Shown here piece after piece: positions 1-6,768 of a stretch of DNA of 6,968 nt; within the stretch, counting starts at the first letter, position 1, and the number at the start of each line of letters is the position of its first letter. Made by a program: the position numbers and the translations under genes. This DNA comes from an uncultured euryarchaeote (GTDB lineage Archaea; Thermoplasmatota; Poseidoniia; Poseidoniales; Poseidoniaceae): positions 1-6,968 of the forward strand of contig CALGEM010000188.1 of assembly GCA_937881505.1 (NCBI GenBank), given 5' to 3'. The notes under the pieces were generated by a model. It saw nothing but the letters and a program-made list of their open reading frames with translations, had not been told where the DNA came from and ran no database searches.

Positions 1-1230
1 GTAGCCGTACTTCCAGATGGAGAAGGCGATGAAGAGACCGGAGAACATGAGGCCGTAGCCCCAAATGTGGTCTTGCACTTCAAGGAATTCTGGGAAGGCC
101 ACACCGGCGCTGTCGAGTTTGATCCACATGATGGCGGAAGGCAGACCGAAGATGAAGATGGCCAAACCGGTGATGAGCACGGAGCGCTCTCGGTCGTAGC
201 CGTGGTCAACAAAGTTGCGCACACAGAGTTCAACGGTGGAAATCATCGAGGTCAAGGCGGCAAAGGAGAGGGCGAGGAAGAACATCGCCGTCATGATGAG
301 CGGACCAATGGCGCCACCGGGAGCCTGAGCAAACACCTCGGGCAAAGCGAGGAAGGTAATAGCAGAGGAACCACCGGTCACCGTGGCCAAGGGGTCAGGG
401 TTGACCGCAAAGATGGCTGAAAGCACGGCCAAACCAGCGATGATGGAGATGCTGTTGTTGGCGAGTCCCATCGTGAACGCGTTGAGCACGGTGTCCTCGT
501 CCTTGCTCATGTAAACGGCGTAGGTGATGCACATACCCATGCCGGCCGAACAGGACCACGCCGATTGCGAGAGGCCGTTGATCCACACTTCCGGCTCAAA
601 TAACATGTCAAAGTCCACGGTGAACATGAACAGGGCACCGTCCAAACTGCCGTCGCTGAGGTCCATCCACAACGAGAGGAAGAGGGTCAAGAAGAGAAGG
701 GCAAAGAGGGAAATCATGAGGTAGAAATTCACCTTCTCAATGGCTTTTGCACCCTTCCAAATGGTGCCGAGCACCAAGAGGATGACGATGAATTGGAAGA
801 AAATCACCTGACCGGGGGATTGAAGGAAAGAATTCCAAACTTCGGTGGTGTCGACTTTTTCTCCGCTGAGTGCACCAGAAATACCGAGTTGGAAATACTT
901 CAATGTCCAGCCCGAAACCACGGCGTAGTAGAAGCCGATGGCGGTGGAAATCCATGCGGTCCACAACCCCATCCAAGCAAATCGGCGGCCGGCGAAGATA
1001 CGGAAGGTTCCGATGGTCCCCGTTCGACTTCGCTTACCCATGGCGTACTCGGCGATGACGAGCGGAATGGACCACGCAAAGAGGAAAATCAACCACGGAA
1101 TCAGAAAAGTTCCGCCACCGTTCGCACCGACCATTCGGGGAAATCGCCAGATGTTACCCGTTCCGATGGCTGCACCGATGGAGGCGAAAATGAGACCGAG
1201 ACGGCCGTTAAACTGGTCACTTTGGGACAT
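1..1230 (-). CDS. Sodium-dependent amino-acid transporter, NSS (SNF/LeuT) family, 3' end missing
   Basis: Predicted Na+-coupled symporter in the cytoplasmic membrane that imports amino acids or related small amines. My translation of the minus strand from ATG 1230-1228 is open for 410 codons to the window edge, and the family usually has about 450-520 residues, so TM1 to about TM10 of 12 are present. TM1 carries the hallmark GTGNIWRFP (residues 23-31) followed by GANGGG. TM3 has FYYAVVSGW, as in bacterial NSS proteins. By alignment to LeuT, Na1-site residues Ala22 and Asn27 correspond to Ala21 and Asn26, Thr254 to Ser226 and Asn286 to Asn258. The Na2-site motif in TM8 is AALTS (324-328). LeuT Glu290 is replaced by Ser262, as in chloride-dependent members. 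The start is set by GAGGTGG just upstream, overlapping the stop of the carboxypeptidase gene, with which it should form an operon. The family call is firm; the substrate cannot be read from the sequence. Confidence 0.95.
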   Translation of the reverse strand, partial: MSQSDQFNGRLGLIFASIGAAIGTGNIWRFPRMVGANGGGTFLIPWLIFLFAWSIPLVIAEYAMGKRSRTGTIGTFRIFAGRRFAWMGLWTAWISTAIGFYYAVVSGWTLKYFQLGISGALSGEKVDTTEVWNSFLQSPGQVIFFQFIVILLVLGTIWKGAKAIEKVNFYLMISLFALLFLTLFLSLWMDLSDGSLDGALFMFTVDFDMLFEPEVWINGLSQSAWSCSAGMGMCITYAVYMSKDEDTVLNAFTMGLANNSISIIAGLAVLSAIFAVNPDPLATVTGGSSAITFLALPEVFAQAPGGAIGPLIMTAMFFLALSFAALTSMISTVELCVRNFVDHGYDRERSVLITGLAIFIFGLPSAIMWIKLDSAGVAFPEFLEVQDHIWGYGLMFSGLFIAFSIWKYGY

Positions 1231-1234
1231 GAGA

Positions 1235-1241
1235 CCACCTC
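1235..1241 (-). promoter_or_regulatory. Ribosome-binding site of the NSS transporter overlapping the upstream stop codon
   Basis: On the minus strand the motif GAGGTGG ends 4 nt before the transporter ATG. Its first two bases lie inside the TGA stop of the carboxypeptidase (1242-1240). This places reinitiation or coupled translation of the transporter directly behind termination of the peptidase. The motif is seen directly; coupling is inferred. Confidence 0.7.
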
Positions 1242-3441
1242 AGTCCTCCCCGATCTGGCCGACTTCAATTAGGGTGCCACGGAGGTCTTCTGCAAACACC
1301 TTCTCTTCGTCATCGCTCAGCATGATGCGCAGTGCAACGGCTAGTCCGCCCCACACAAAGGTCGCCACGAGGGTGAACGTGAAGAAGGCCCCAAACACGC
1401 TGCCAAAGGCTGCACGGTAGGAGACGTCGAGCACGAAATATTCGCCGTCGCCTGGATACTGGTAGAGGTCAGCGCCGCCCAAGGTGTGGACGGTCGCCTT
1501 GTAGTGGACTTCACCAACGGCCGTTTCCGAAACGGGCAGCATGGCACGCAGCAAGGTGCCGTTGCCAGCGGCCAAGGAACACCCGCCCTCAACCATCTCA
1601 ACACCCGTGCTTTCCCACGGGGTAGTGGACCATTCGCGAGGACCGAAATCACTCTGCATGCGACTGGGCTTGACTTGGCGCCACTGGACCTCCGTGTCCT
1701 TGGTGCTGTAGGGGAATAGATTGGAGACACAGATCTCGATGGGAATATCGCCCTCTTCGGGAATGTCGATCATGGTTGGTTGCTTGAGGTAGTTCTGCTG
1801 AGAGATGTTCGCGATTTCAAGGTCAGCACGCTCACGGGGGTTGTCAGCGATTTCAGCGATGTAGAAGCCCAAACCGAGGTTGCGCACGGCAATGTGGTCA
1901 ATGTCTTCGGGGCGCTGATGGAGGGCTATCCCAATTTCCGAGGTGTAGCAGTACGAGCCGTGGACGCCGTAGTGCCAGTCGCAGAAATCACCCGAGGTGG
2001 GGTAGAGGGAGGAGGATTGGAGATTGGCGTACTGCGTCATGTCGGCCATCATCTGGCCGTGGTAGCGAAGTTGCTCGTGGTCGGGGCTTTGGCAGTCGGT
2101 GCAGTGGCCCCACGGCCAGAGGATGAGTTCGGAGTAGGAGTGGTGGGTGAGCGTTGACTTGAATTCGCTCGCCCCGTCGCCGGTGTCGTCGTTCATCTCG
2201 GTCATGTCTTGGATGAACTTGGTCTCGGGCTCGGAGTTTCCACCCCACCAGTCTTCGTCGGTCACGCCATCCGCATCGTCGTCCTTGCCGTCGACGTGGT
2301 CTTCGTTGATTTGGCCGTCACCGTCGTTGTCGCGGTCGTCAACCGGGCCGTTGTAGACATCGTTGTTCGAACCGTCAAGCTCGCCTTCAGCAGGTGAACA
2401 TGTTCCTGGAATCAACGGTCCCGTCGCACCCAAGGGTGCGCCCCATTCAAACTGGTAATTTCGATTCAGGTCAACACCGTCGCAGTCCTCATCCACCTCT
2501 TCTTGGAGGTCGGGAAGTGGTGTCACACCGGTGAAGGTGTTGTCTCGGAGGTTCTTCCTCCATCCGCCGGAGGGGCAGGATTCCCAAGCGGGTGCGGGGC
2601 AGAAAACCTCACGGTCGTAGATGTTGCCGTCCACGTTGAGCATGGGAATGATGTAGATTTCACGGGAATTCACGAGGTCGGTGATCCATTGCTCGGAGTA
2701 GTCTTCGTCCACCCCGAGGTCGCCAGGACCACAGGGGGTGCCGTCGCCGTTGGAATCTTGGTGTTCGGCCGCCAACGCCAGACAATCGCCGTCGTCGTCG
2801 AGTTGACCGTCGCCGTTGGAATCGCCCCATGTGTCTTCGTCAACACGGCCGTCACCGTCGTTGTCGTAGCCGATGTTCTCGTAGGAGAAGGCAATGACTT
2901 CCAGTTGCATCATCGGCACTTGGTAGGACATCCACTCACGGGCGTGGTGGTTGCCGACGATCATGACATCGTGTCGGTCAGCGTAGTTTCCAGTGTCGCC
3001 CACGAAAGCGTTGTAGTCGCCACCTTGCACGTCGGCGGTGACTTTTATCCAAGGTGAAGAATGACCGTAGTACCAGCCTTCGTAGGCATCGGCTGTGACT
3101 TCTTCGCCCCGTGCGTTGGTGCCGCCGTTCATGCCTTCGTAATACGCAAAGATGTCGGAATTGTCCTCTGCGAGCCGCATCATGCGAGTCTTCATCGTCT
3201 CGTAGGTGTGGTATTGCTTGAACTGCAAAATCTCATCGTTGGCCGGTGCCCATGGGAAAATCATGTTGATGTAATCGTCAGACCACACGTCCTCGGGTGC
3301 ATCGCCCGTAGCAGGTTCCTGGGCGTAGGCGTTTTCGGCGACCGGTGCCGCAAAGGAAAGCAGCAATGGAAGGACGATGAGGAAACCCAAGGTTGGGCGC
3401 GGTGCGGTCGAGCGAAGTGCAACGGGCGCGGCTGACGTCAT
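1240..3441 (-). CDS. Secreted, membrane-anchored zinc carboxypeptidase (peptidase family M14) with inserted calcium-type loops
   Basis: Predicted metallocarboxypeptidase that trims C-terminal residues from peptides outside the cell. The product is 733 aa from ATG 3441. Residues 1-40 form a signal peptide (hydrophobic about 17-33, AYA/QEP cleavage site). No separate activation propeptide is evident. Family M14 residues, with bovine CPA numbers in brackets: HAREW gives zinc ligands His166 (69) and Glu169 (72); Arg295 (127) in WRKN; Asn326-Arg327 (144/145) in DLNRN; zinc ligand His434 (196) in HHSYS; Tyr480 (248); general base Glu502 (270). Asp-rich loops interrupt the domain near 193-203, 207-219, 229-238, 317-324, 369-381, 384-397 and 417-427. 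A beta-rich domain follows (about 540-675), then a membrane helix (about 677-707) and a short acidic tail, presumably cytoplasmic. There are 12 cysteines, an even number. A TTG at 3522 would extend the frame, but it puts 27 charged residues before the signal peptide, so I prefer the ATG, although no clear ribosome-binding site precedes it. Confidence 0.93.
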   Translation of the reverse strand: MTSAAPVALRSTAPRPTLGFLIVLPLLLSFAAPVAENAYAQEPATGDAPEDVWSDDYINMIFPWAPANDEILQFKQYHTYETMKTRMMRLAEDNSDIFAYYEGMNGGTNARGEEVTADAYEGWYYGHSSPWIKVTADVQGGDYNAFVGDTGNYADRHDVMIVGNHHAREWMSYQVPMMQLEVIAFSYENIGYDNDGDGRVDEDTWGDSNGDGQLDDDGDCLALAAEHQDSNGDGTPCGPGDLGVDEDYSEQWITDLVNSREIYIIPMLNVDGNIYDREVFCPAPAWESCPSGGWRKNLRDNTFTGVTPLPDLQEEVDEDCDGVDLNRNYQFEWGAPLGATGPLIPGTCSPAEGELDGSNNDVYNGPVDDRDNDGDGQINEDHVDGKDDDADGVTDEDWWGGNSEPETKFIQDMTEMNDDTGDGASEFKSTLTHHSYSELILWPWGHCTDCQSPDHEQLRYHGQMMADMTQYANLQSSSLYPTSGDFCDWHYGVHGSYCYTSEIGIALHQRPEDIDHIAVRNLGLGFYIAEIADNPRERADLEIANISQQNYLKQPTMIDIPEEGDIPIEICVSNLFPYSTKDTEVQWRQVKPSRMQSDFGPREWSTTPWESTGVEMVEGGCSLAAGNGTLLRAMLPVSETAVGEVHYKATVHTLGGADLYQYPGDGEYFVLDVSYRAAFGSVFGAFFTFTLVATFVWGGLAVALRIMLSDDEEKVFAEDLRGTLIEVGQIGED

Positions 3442-3494
3442 GCTATCGCTTAGCCGACGCCGTTTCAGTTCTTCAAGCGTTCGTGCGCATGGAT

Positions 3495-3511
3495 GTGGGC
3501 CTTCGGCCCAC
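3495..3511. repeat. Perfect inverted repeat (7-bp stem, 3-nt loop) in the divergent intergenic region
   Basis: GTGGGCC-TTC-GGCCCAC is a perfect 7-bp GC-rich hairpin with a 3-nt loop, 54 bp upstream of the carboxypeptidase ATG. No T-run follows the stem in either direction, so it does not look like an intrinsic terminator. It could be a hairpin in the carboxypeptidase 5' leader or a palindromic protein-binding site. The structure is seen directly; its role is unknown. Confidence 0.5.
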
Positions 3512-3520
3512 GAGTCGTTC

Positions 3521-3554
3521 AAAAAACAAGCCGTTGGAGGGGAAAAAACAACCC
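3521..3554. repeat. Direct repeat pair AAAAAACAA(G/C)CC spaced 22 bp, possible operator or promoter element
   Basis: Two near-identical 12-mers, AAAAAACAAGCC (3521-3532) and AAAAAACAACCC (3543-3554), start exactly 22 bp apart, about two helical turns. They lie between the divergent carboxypeptidase and mscS genes and are the most A-rich stretch of this GC-rich intergenic region. Two regulator subunits bound on one face of the helix, or paired weak promoter elements, would fit. No canonical archaeal TATA box was seen in the region. Function is inferred only from position and spacing. Confidence 0.35.
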
Positions 3555-3563
3555 AAATGACTC

Positions 3564-3568
3564 GGTGG
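3564..3568 (+). promoter_or_regulatory. Ribosome-binding site of mscS
   Basis: GGTGG ends 7 nt before the ATG at 3576. An in-frame TGA at 3558-3560 leaves no other in-frame start between it and this ATG, so the start is fixed. Confidence 0.5.
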
Positions 3569-3575
3569 CCAGACC

Positions 3576-4685
3576 ATGGACGGCCTGTGGAACCCTGCCG
3601 CTGACTCTGGCCTGCGCAACGAATTGTTTGGCTTCACCACCTACACATTGCTGGCAATCCTCGGCCTGCTGGTGATGATTTTCATTGTTCGACTGCTCAC
3701 GATGCGCTTTGCGCCAACCGTGTTGGGCACCATTATTCGCTCAGAGGCCATCAAGGGCAAAACCGTCCAAGATTCCGACAAGGCACTGGGAACCGCCGTG
3801 GGTGTTGGCCTCGCCTATTTCCTCGTCACCATCATGATCGACGACATGGAGCGAACCGGCTCCCCTATCCTCATGCCCGACTTGGCCGTGAGTTTCCTTC
3901 CCGGCATCCTGCAGTTTGTGGTCGCCATCGCCGTGGTCGTATGGGCCTTCCGTCTTGTGAACATCGTCCACGATGTCGTCATGCTCTTCGACACCGATGA
4001 CCAGATGGACGGGACCGAAAAAACGCTCATCTCTGCGCTCCAAAGCGTTCTCCGCTTCGTTATCATCTTCGTCGGAGCCGTCTTCGTCGCTGATTCCATG
4101 GGCTTTGATTTGACCTCGCTCATCGCTGGTTTGGGCATCTCAGGATTCGCTCTCGCCCTAGCGGCCAAGGATTCCATCTCGAACTTCTTCGGTGCCATCA
4201 CGGTCCTGCTCGACCGTCCCTTCAAGGTGGGCGATTGGATCAGCGTTGGGGCAGCCGAAGGTGAAGTCATCGAAATCAACCTCCGAACGACGCTGATTCG
4301 AACCTCCGCTGACACCATCATCACGATGCCCAACGCCAACCTCGTCAACACCCCCGTTGAGAACTGGGGCAAGCGACGATGGCGTCGCTGGCAAACGCAA
4401 CTCCACTTGGACATCAACGCCGATGGCGAGGCCGTTGACACCTTCTGCGAGCGGGTGCTCAAGGCGATTGAGGAACACCCCAAGACGCTCAAGGAAGACG
4501 CTTCATTCTGTCAGGTCAGCATGATTTCTGCGACCTCACTCGATGTTGACCTCAACCTCTACTGGGACGTTTCGGGCGGGGTTGAAGAACGCCAAGAGCG
4601 AGCCAAGCTCATCATCCAAATCAAGAACATCGCCGAAGACCTCGGCATTGAGTTCTACGACGGTCGTGTCCGTCAACAGCGCTGA
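3576..4685 (+). CDS. mscS: MscS-family small-conductance mechanosensitive channel
   Basis: Predicted membrane-tension-gated channel that releases solutes during hypo-osmotic shock; the family forms heptamers in the cytoplasmic membrane. The 369-aa protein has hydrophobic segments near residues 20-41, 72-88, 104-126 and 152-173, then the pore helix at about 178-200 with the Gly/Ala-rich pattern AGLGISGFALALAAKDS. The MscS core follows: SNFFGAITVLLDRPFKVGDWI-like sequence at about 202-222, the beta domain with EGEVIEINLRTT (228-239), and MPNANLVNTPVENW (251-264). The last ~100 residues fit the alpha/beta cytoplasmic cage. It is longer than E. coli MscS (286 aa) because of two extra N-terminal membrane segments and a loop after TM1. 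The in-frame TGA at 3558 fixes the start. The gene is divergent from the carboxypeptidase and stops one base from the convergent gene on its right. Neighbours add nothing to its function. Confidence 0.95.
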   Translation: MDGLWNPAADSGLRNELFGFTTYTLLAILGLLVMIFIVRLLTMRFAPTVLGTIIRSEAIKGKTVQDSDKALGTAVGVGLAYFLVTIMIDDMERTGSPILMPDLAVSFLPGILQFVVAIAVVVWAFRLVNIVHDVVMLFDTDDQMDGTEKTLISALQSVLRFVIIFVGAVFVADSMGFDLTSLIAGLGISGFALALAAKDSISNFFGAITVLLDRPFKVGDWISVGAAEGEVIEINLRTTLIRTSADTIITMPNANLVNTPVENWGKRRWRRWQTQLHLDINADGEAVDTFCERVLKAIEEHPKTLKEDASFCQVSMISATSLDVDLNLYWDVSGGVEERQERAKLIIQIKNIAEDLGIEFYDGRVRQQR

Positions 4686-4686
4686 T

Positions 4687-5883
4687 TCAGAACGGCGGCG
4701 GCATGCGTCGCTGATGAACGAGATGTGCAGCCAGTGCCACACCGGCCGAACCGAGAACGAAGGGGATTTGGACGGGCCCCGAACCGAGGAGCGCCACTGC
4801 AATTGCAGCCCACATTCCGCCACGACGAACGGCGTGAACGGTGCGCAATTCACCGAGCCTCGCTTGAATGCGAGAGACATCGAACAGCCAACGGTCGCAC
4901 GCTTTCACCTGCTTCTTCAGACCGTAAGCGCGAGCCTCTGCCAGCATCAAGAGCATGGCTTCGTAGCGCCAAATCCACACACCCCCGTTGACGGTTGAAA
5001 GGCTGGCACGAGAAGTCCATGACGGCGGCACACCCTCGCCCCATGCACGATAGAATCCTTCTCTGGATTCGGGCGATTCAAAGCCTTCCACCAAGGAGAG
5101 ACGTTGTTCGAACATGGCGATGGAGGAGACGCCCGGGAGGCGTTCATTCGGAGCCAACAGGTGGTCAACCAGCGAGCGTGGTTGGGCAATGAGGGCCATG
5201 GTGCCGTCAGCTTGTGCCACCACGCCGTCCAGAGAGAAGTGGGTCGCAGGCAGGCCAACGATGTGTTTGGTGTGTGGGGCTCGCCAGAGCGTGGTCGTTT
5301 TGAGTTGGTCTTCGATAGCTTTGAGTCGCTCATTCCAGCGGCGTTCCGTGTTCGGCGTGGCATGGGCAACGAGCGCAGCGTGGACACCCGCAGCGGCCCG
5401 GACAAGGTCGTGAGGATGTTGCACCACCTCATCGCTGGACAGGCATGTGTGCATCTCAAACACAGCCACCTGGTCGCCGTGCTCGTTTTTCTGACCGGCA
5501 ACCGGAAGCAGCATTGGGGCGTTTGAGAGGGCGCTGGTCCACGGTTCAAACAACGCCGGCGTAGAGACATCCATTCCCGTCTGGAAGGGGTAGAGATGCG
5601 CCACCCAGTCTCCATTGAGGTGGACGGTCAAACCGAATCTGCCCTCGCCAACCACCTCCACGGACGTGATGGTTTCTGGCCACGCGCCCCATCGGCCCTC
5701 GTGCTCTTCGTTCCACCACTCGGGGCTCAACGCACGGGTGTGGTCCCAACCATGGATGCGACCCCACGGGGAAGGAAGGCCGTCGGCAAAAGTGGCCGGT
5801 TCGCACGCTCGGTCAACCAAAGCATGAGGAAACCACGGCGGATGAACAGCGGAATCCGCAGAGGAATCACCCGACGCTGCCAT
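4687..5883 (-). CDS. Uncharacterised membrane protein, possibly a degenerate kinase/APH-like fold
   Basis: I do not recognise this 398-aa protein with certainty. It has no signal peptide. Residues about 357-388 hold two short hydrophobic stretches split by SGPVQ, suggesting a C-terminal membrane hairpin with the large N-terminal part in the cytoplasm, ending in a basic QRRMPPPF tail. A faint kinase/aminoglycoside-phosphotransferase resemblance runs in the right order: GEGRFG (79-84) like a glycine-rich loop; a strand WVAHLYP (93-99) without the usual Lys; a helix AAAGVHAALVAH (163-174); then THFSLDGVV (214-222) and DGTMALIAQ (226-234), where an active enzyme would have HGDxxxxN and LIDF. The catalytic Asp and metal-binding Asp would be lost, so if the fold is right it is a pseudokinase. 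Trp and Glu are frequent. ATG 5883 is preferred over a TTG at 5889; neither has a strong ribosome-binding site, so the mRNA may be leaderless. It is convergent with mscS and divergent from uppS. Coding status is well supported; the fold is a hypothesis. Confidence 0.85.
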   Translation of the reverse strand: MAASGDSSADSAVHPPWFPHALVDRACEPATFADGLPSPWGRIHGWDHTRALSPEWWNEEHEGRWGAWPETITSVEVVGEGRFGLTVHLNGDWVAHLYPFQTGMDVSTPALFEPWTSALSNAPMLLPVAGQKNEHGDQVAVFEMHTCLSSDEVVQHPHDLVRAAAGVHAALVAHATPNTERRWNERLKAIEDQLKTTTLWRAPHTKHIVGLPATHFSLDGVVAQADGTMALIAQPRSLVDHLLAPNERLPGVSSIAMFEQRLSLVEGFESPESREGFYRAWGEGVPPSWTSRASLSTVNGGVWIWRYEAMLLMLAEARAYGLKKQVKACDRWLFDVSRIQARLGELRTVHAVRRGGMWAAIAVALLGSGPVQIPFVLGSAGVALAAHLVHQRRMPPPF

Positions 5884-5888
5884 GCTCA

Positions 5889-5924
5889 ACGGAAGGACCG
5901 TTGCCCTTCAAACATGACGGAAGG
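5889..5924. repeat. Direct repeat ACGGAAGG, two copies 28 bp apart, in the second divergent intergenic region
   Basis: ACGGAAGG occurs at 5889-5896 and again at 5917-5924, immediately upstream of the minus-strand gene starting at 5883. The rest of the 105-bp gap before uppS shows no TATA-like box, hairpin or small gene. An octamer pair can occur by chance, so this is only a weak candidate regulatory site. Confidence 0.2.
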
Positions 5925-5977
5925 TGCGTGATTCACAAAGGGGAGCAATCAAACACCGTATGCACTCACAAGCAGGC

Positions 5978-5983
5978 GGAGGG
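5978..5983 (+). promoter_or_regulatory. Ribosome-binding site of uppS
   Basis: GGAGGG lies 5 nt before the ATG at 5989, a strong match to the anti-Shine-Dalgarno sequence. It supports this start and the short N-terminal extension ahead of the conserved domain. Confidence 0.7.
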
Positions 5984-5988
5984 CGTGC

Positions 5989-6768
5989 ATGGGCATCTCG
6001 GAACGCATGGGGGATGTGCTCGGCCAAGCGGTCGAGGCGAAGCTCCTCCGTGAGGTCGTGGAACACCCGCTGCAGGTGAATCACCTCGCCATCATCATGG
6101 ACGGCAACCGACGCTTTGCTTGGCGCAGCAACTTGGCCACCGGCTTGGGCCACCGCATTGGAAAGGAGAAGTTGGAGCGCGTGCTCGACTGGGTCTTGGA
6201 ACTCAAGATTCCGTGGTTCACCGTCTACGCCCTCTCCACCGAGAACCTCAGCCGGCCACAAGGTGAACTTGATGTGCTCTTCGACCTTTACGTTGAGGGA
6301 CTCAAAGACATCGCCGACGACGAGCGGATTCACGAAAACAACGTGCGCGTGAACATCATCGGGCGACGGGAACTGCTTCCAAAGCGGGTCAACGAAGCCA
6401 TCGACTACGCCGAATCAAAAACGGCTGACTACGATGATTTCGTGTTCACCGTCTGCCTCGCTTACGGCAGCCGAGAAGAGATGATCACGGCCATTCAGAC
6501 CATCGCGAAGGACTACGCTGCAGGCGATATTTCACTCGACGACATCGACCAAGACGCCGTCTCCAAACGGCTCTACACCGCCGACATGCCCGACCCCGAC
6601 CTCGTGATTCGCACCAGCGGAGAGGAGCGGATTTCGAATTTCTTGCTGTGGCAAATGGCCTATTCCGAACTCTACTTCACCGATGTATTCTGGCCCTCTT
6701 TTGCCAAGAAAGACCTGCTCAAGGCCATTCGAACCTACCAGGAACGCGGTCGCCGCTACGGTGAGTGA
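5989..6768 (+). CDS. uppS: Cis-prenyl diphosphate synthase (undecaprenyl diphosphate synthase family)
   Basis: Cis-prenyltransferase that adds isopentenyl diphosphate units in cis configuration to an allylic diphosphate, making a long polyprenyl diphosphate. In archaea this feeds the dolichyl or polyprenyl phosphate carrier for N-glycosylation and other surface glycans; in bacteria it feeds peptidoglycan. At 259 aa it has the usual length. HLAIIMDGNRRFA (32-44) contains catalytic Asp38, equivalent to E. coli Asp26. Next come GLGHRIGKEKL and VYALSTENLSRP, the substrate-binding STEN motif. RTSGEERISNF (208-218) supplies Arg208, Glu212 and Arg214, matching E. coli Arg194, Glu198 and Arg200. ELYFTDVFWP begins with Glu227, matching Glu213 that helps bind Mg-IPP. 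The MDGNRR form with Arg, rather than the bacterial MDGNGR, resembles archaeal enzymes. About 30 residues precede the conserved domain. It is followed after one base by a Nudix gene, so the two are probably co-transcribed. Product chain length cannot be read from sequence. Confidence 0.96.
   Translation: MGISERMGDVLGQAVEAKLLREVVEHPLQVNHLAIIMDGNRRFAWRSNLATGLGHRIGKEKLERVLDWVLELKIPWFTVYALSTENLSRPQGELDVLFDLYVEGLKDIADDERIHENNVRVNIIGRRELLPKRVNEAIDYAESKTADYDDFVFTVCLAYGSREEMITAIQTIAKDYAAGDISLDDIDQDAVSKRLYTADMPDPDLVIRTSGEERISNFLLWQMAYSELYFTDVFWPSFAKKDLLKAIRTYQERGRRYGE
6760..6764 (+). promoter_or_regulatory. Ribosome-binding site of the Nudix gene inside the end of uppS
   Basis: GGTGA, within the last codons of uppS, lies 5 nt before the ATG at 6770. 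The GTG at 6761 is in the same frame and could be read as a start, but it sits inside this motif, so the ATG is the better choice. Translation of the two genes is probably coupled. Confidence 0.5.

Noticed and set aside
793..1420. Two overlapping plus-strand frames of about 160 residues
   Set aside because: They lie antisense to the NSS transporter and the end of the carboxypeptidase, have low-complexity charged composition and no recognisable motif.
2503..3057. 184-residue plus-strand open frame opposite the carboxypeptidase
   Set aside because: Its Val-rich, repetitive composition is what GAC-rich Asp codons give on the opposite strand. It has no domain, and the minus frame carries a complete set of M14 active-site residues.
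3442..3522. 27-residue N-terminal extension of the carboxypeptidase from a TTG codon
   Set aside because: It would place a charged segment ahead of an otherwise normal signal peptide; the ATG at 3441 gives a standard signal peptide with an AYA cleavage site.
3495..3530. Intrinsic terminator at the GC hairpin
   Set aside because: No T-run follows the stem in either reading direction, and the site lies upstream of two divergent genes, not at a gene end.
3815..4492. 225-residue minus-strand frame opposite mscS
   Set aside because: Ser/Thr/Met-rich shadow of a clear MscS coding sequence; no family resemblance.
4543..4998. 151-residue plus-strand frame spanning the mscS end and the start of the next region
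   Set aside because: It overlaps mscS in another frame and is antisense to the 398-residue gene; composition is not protein-like.
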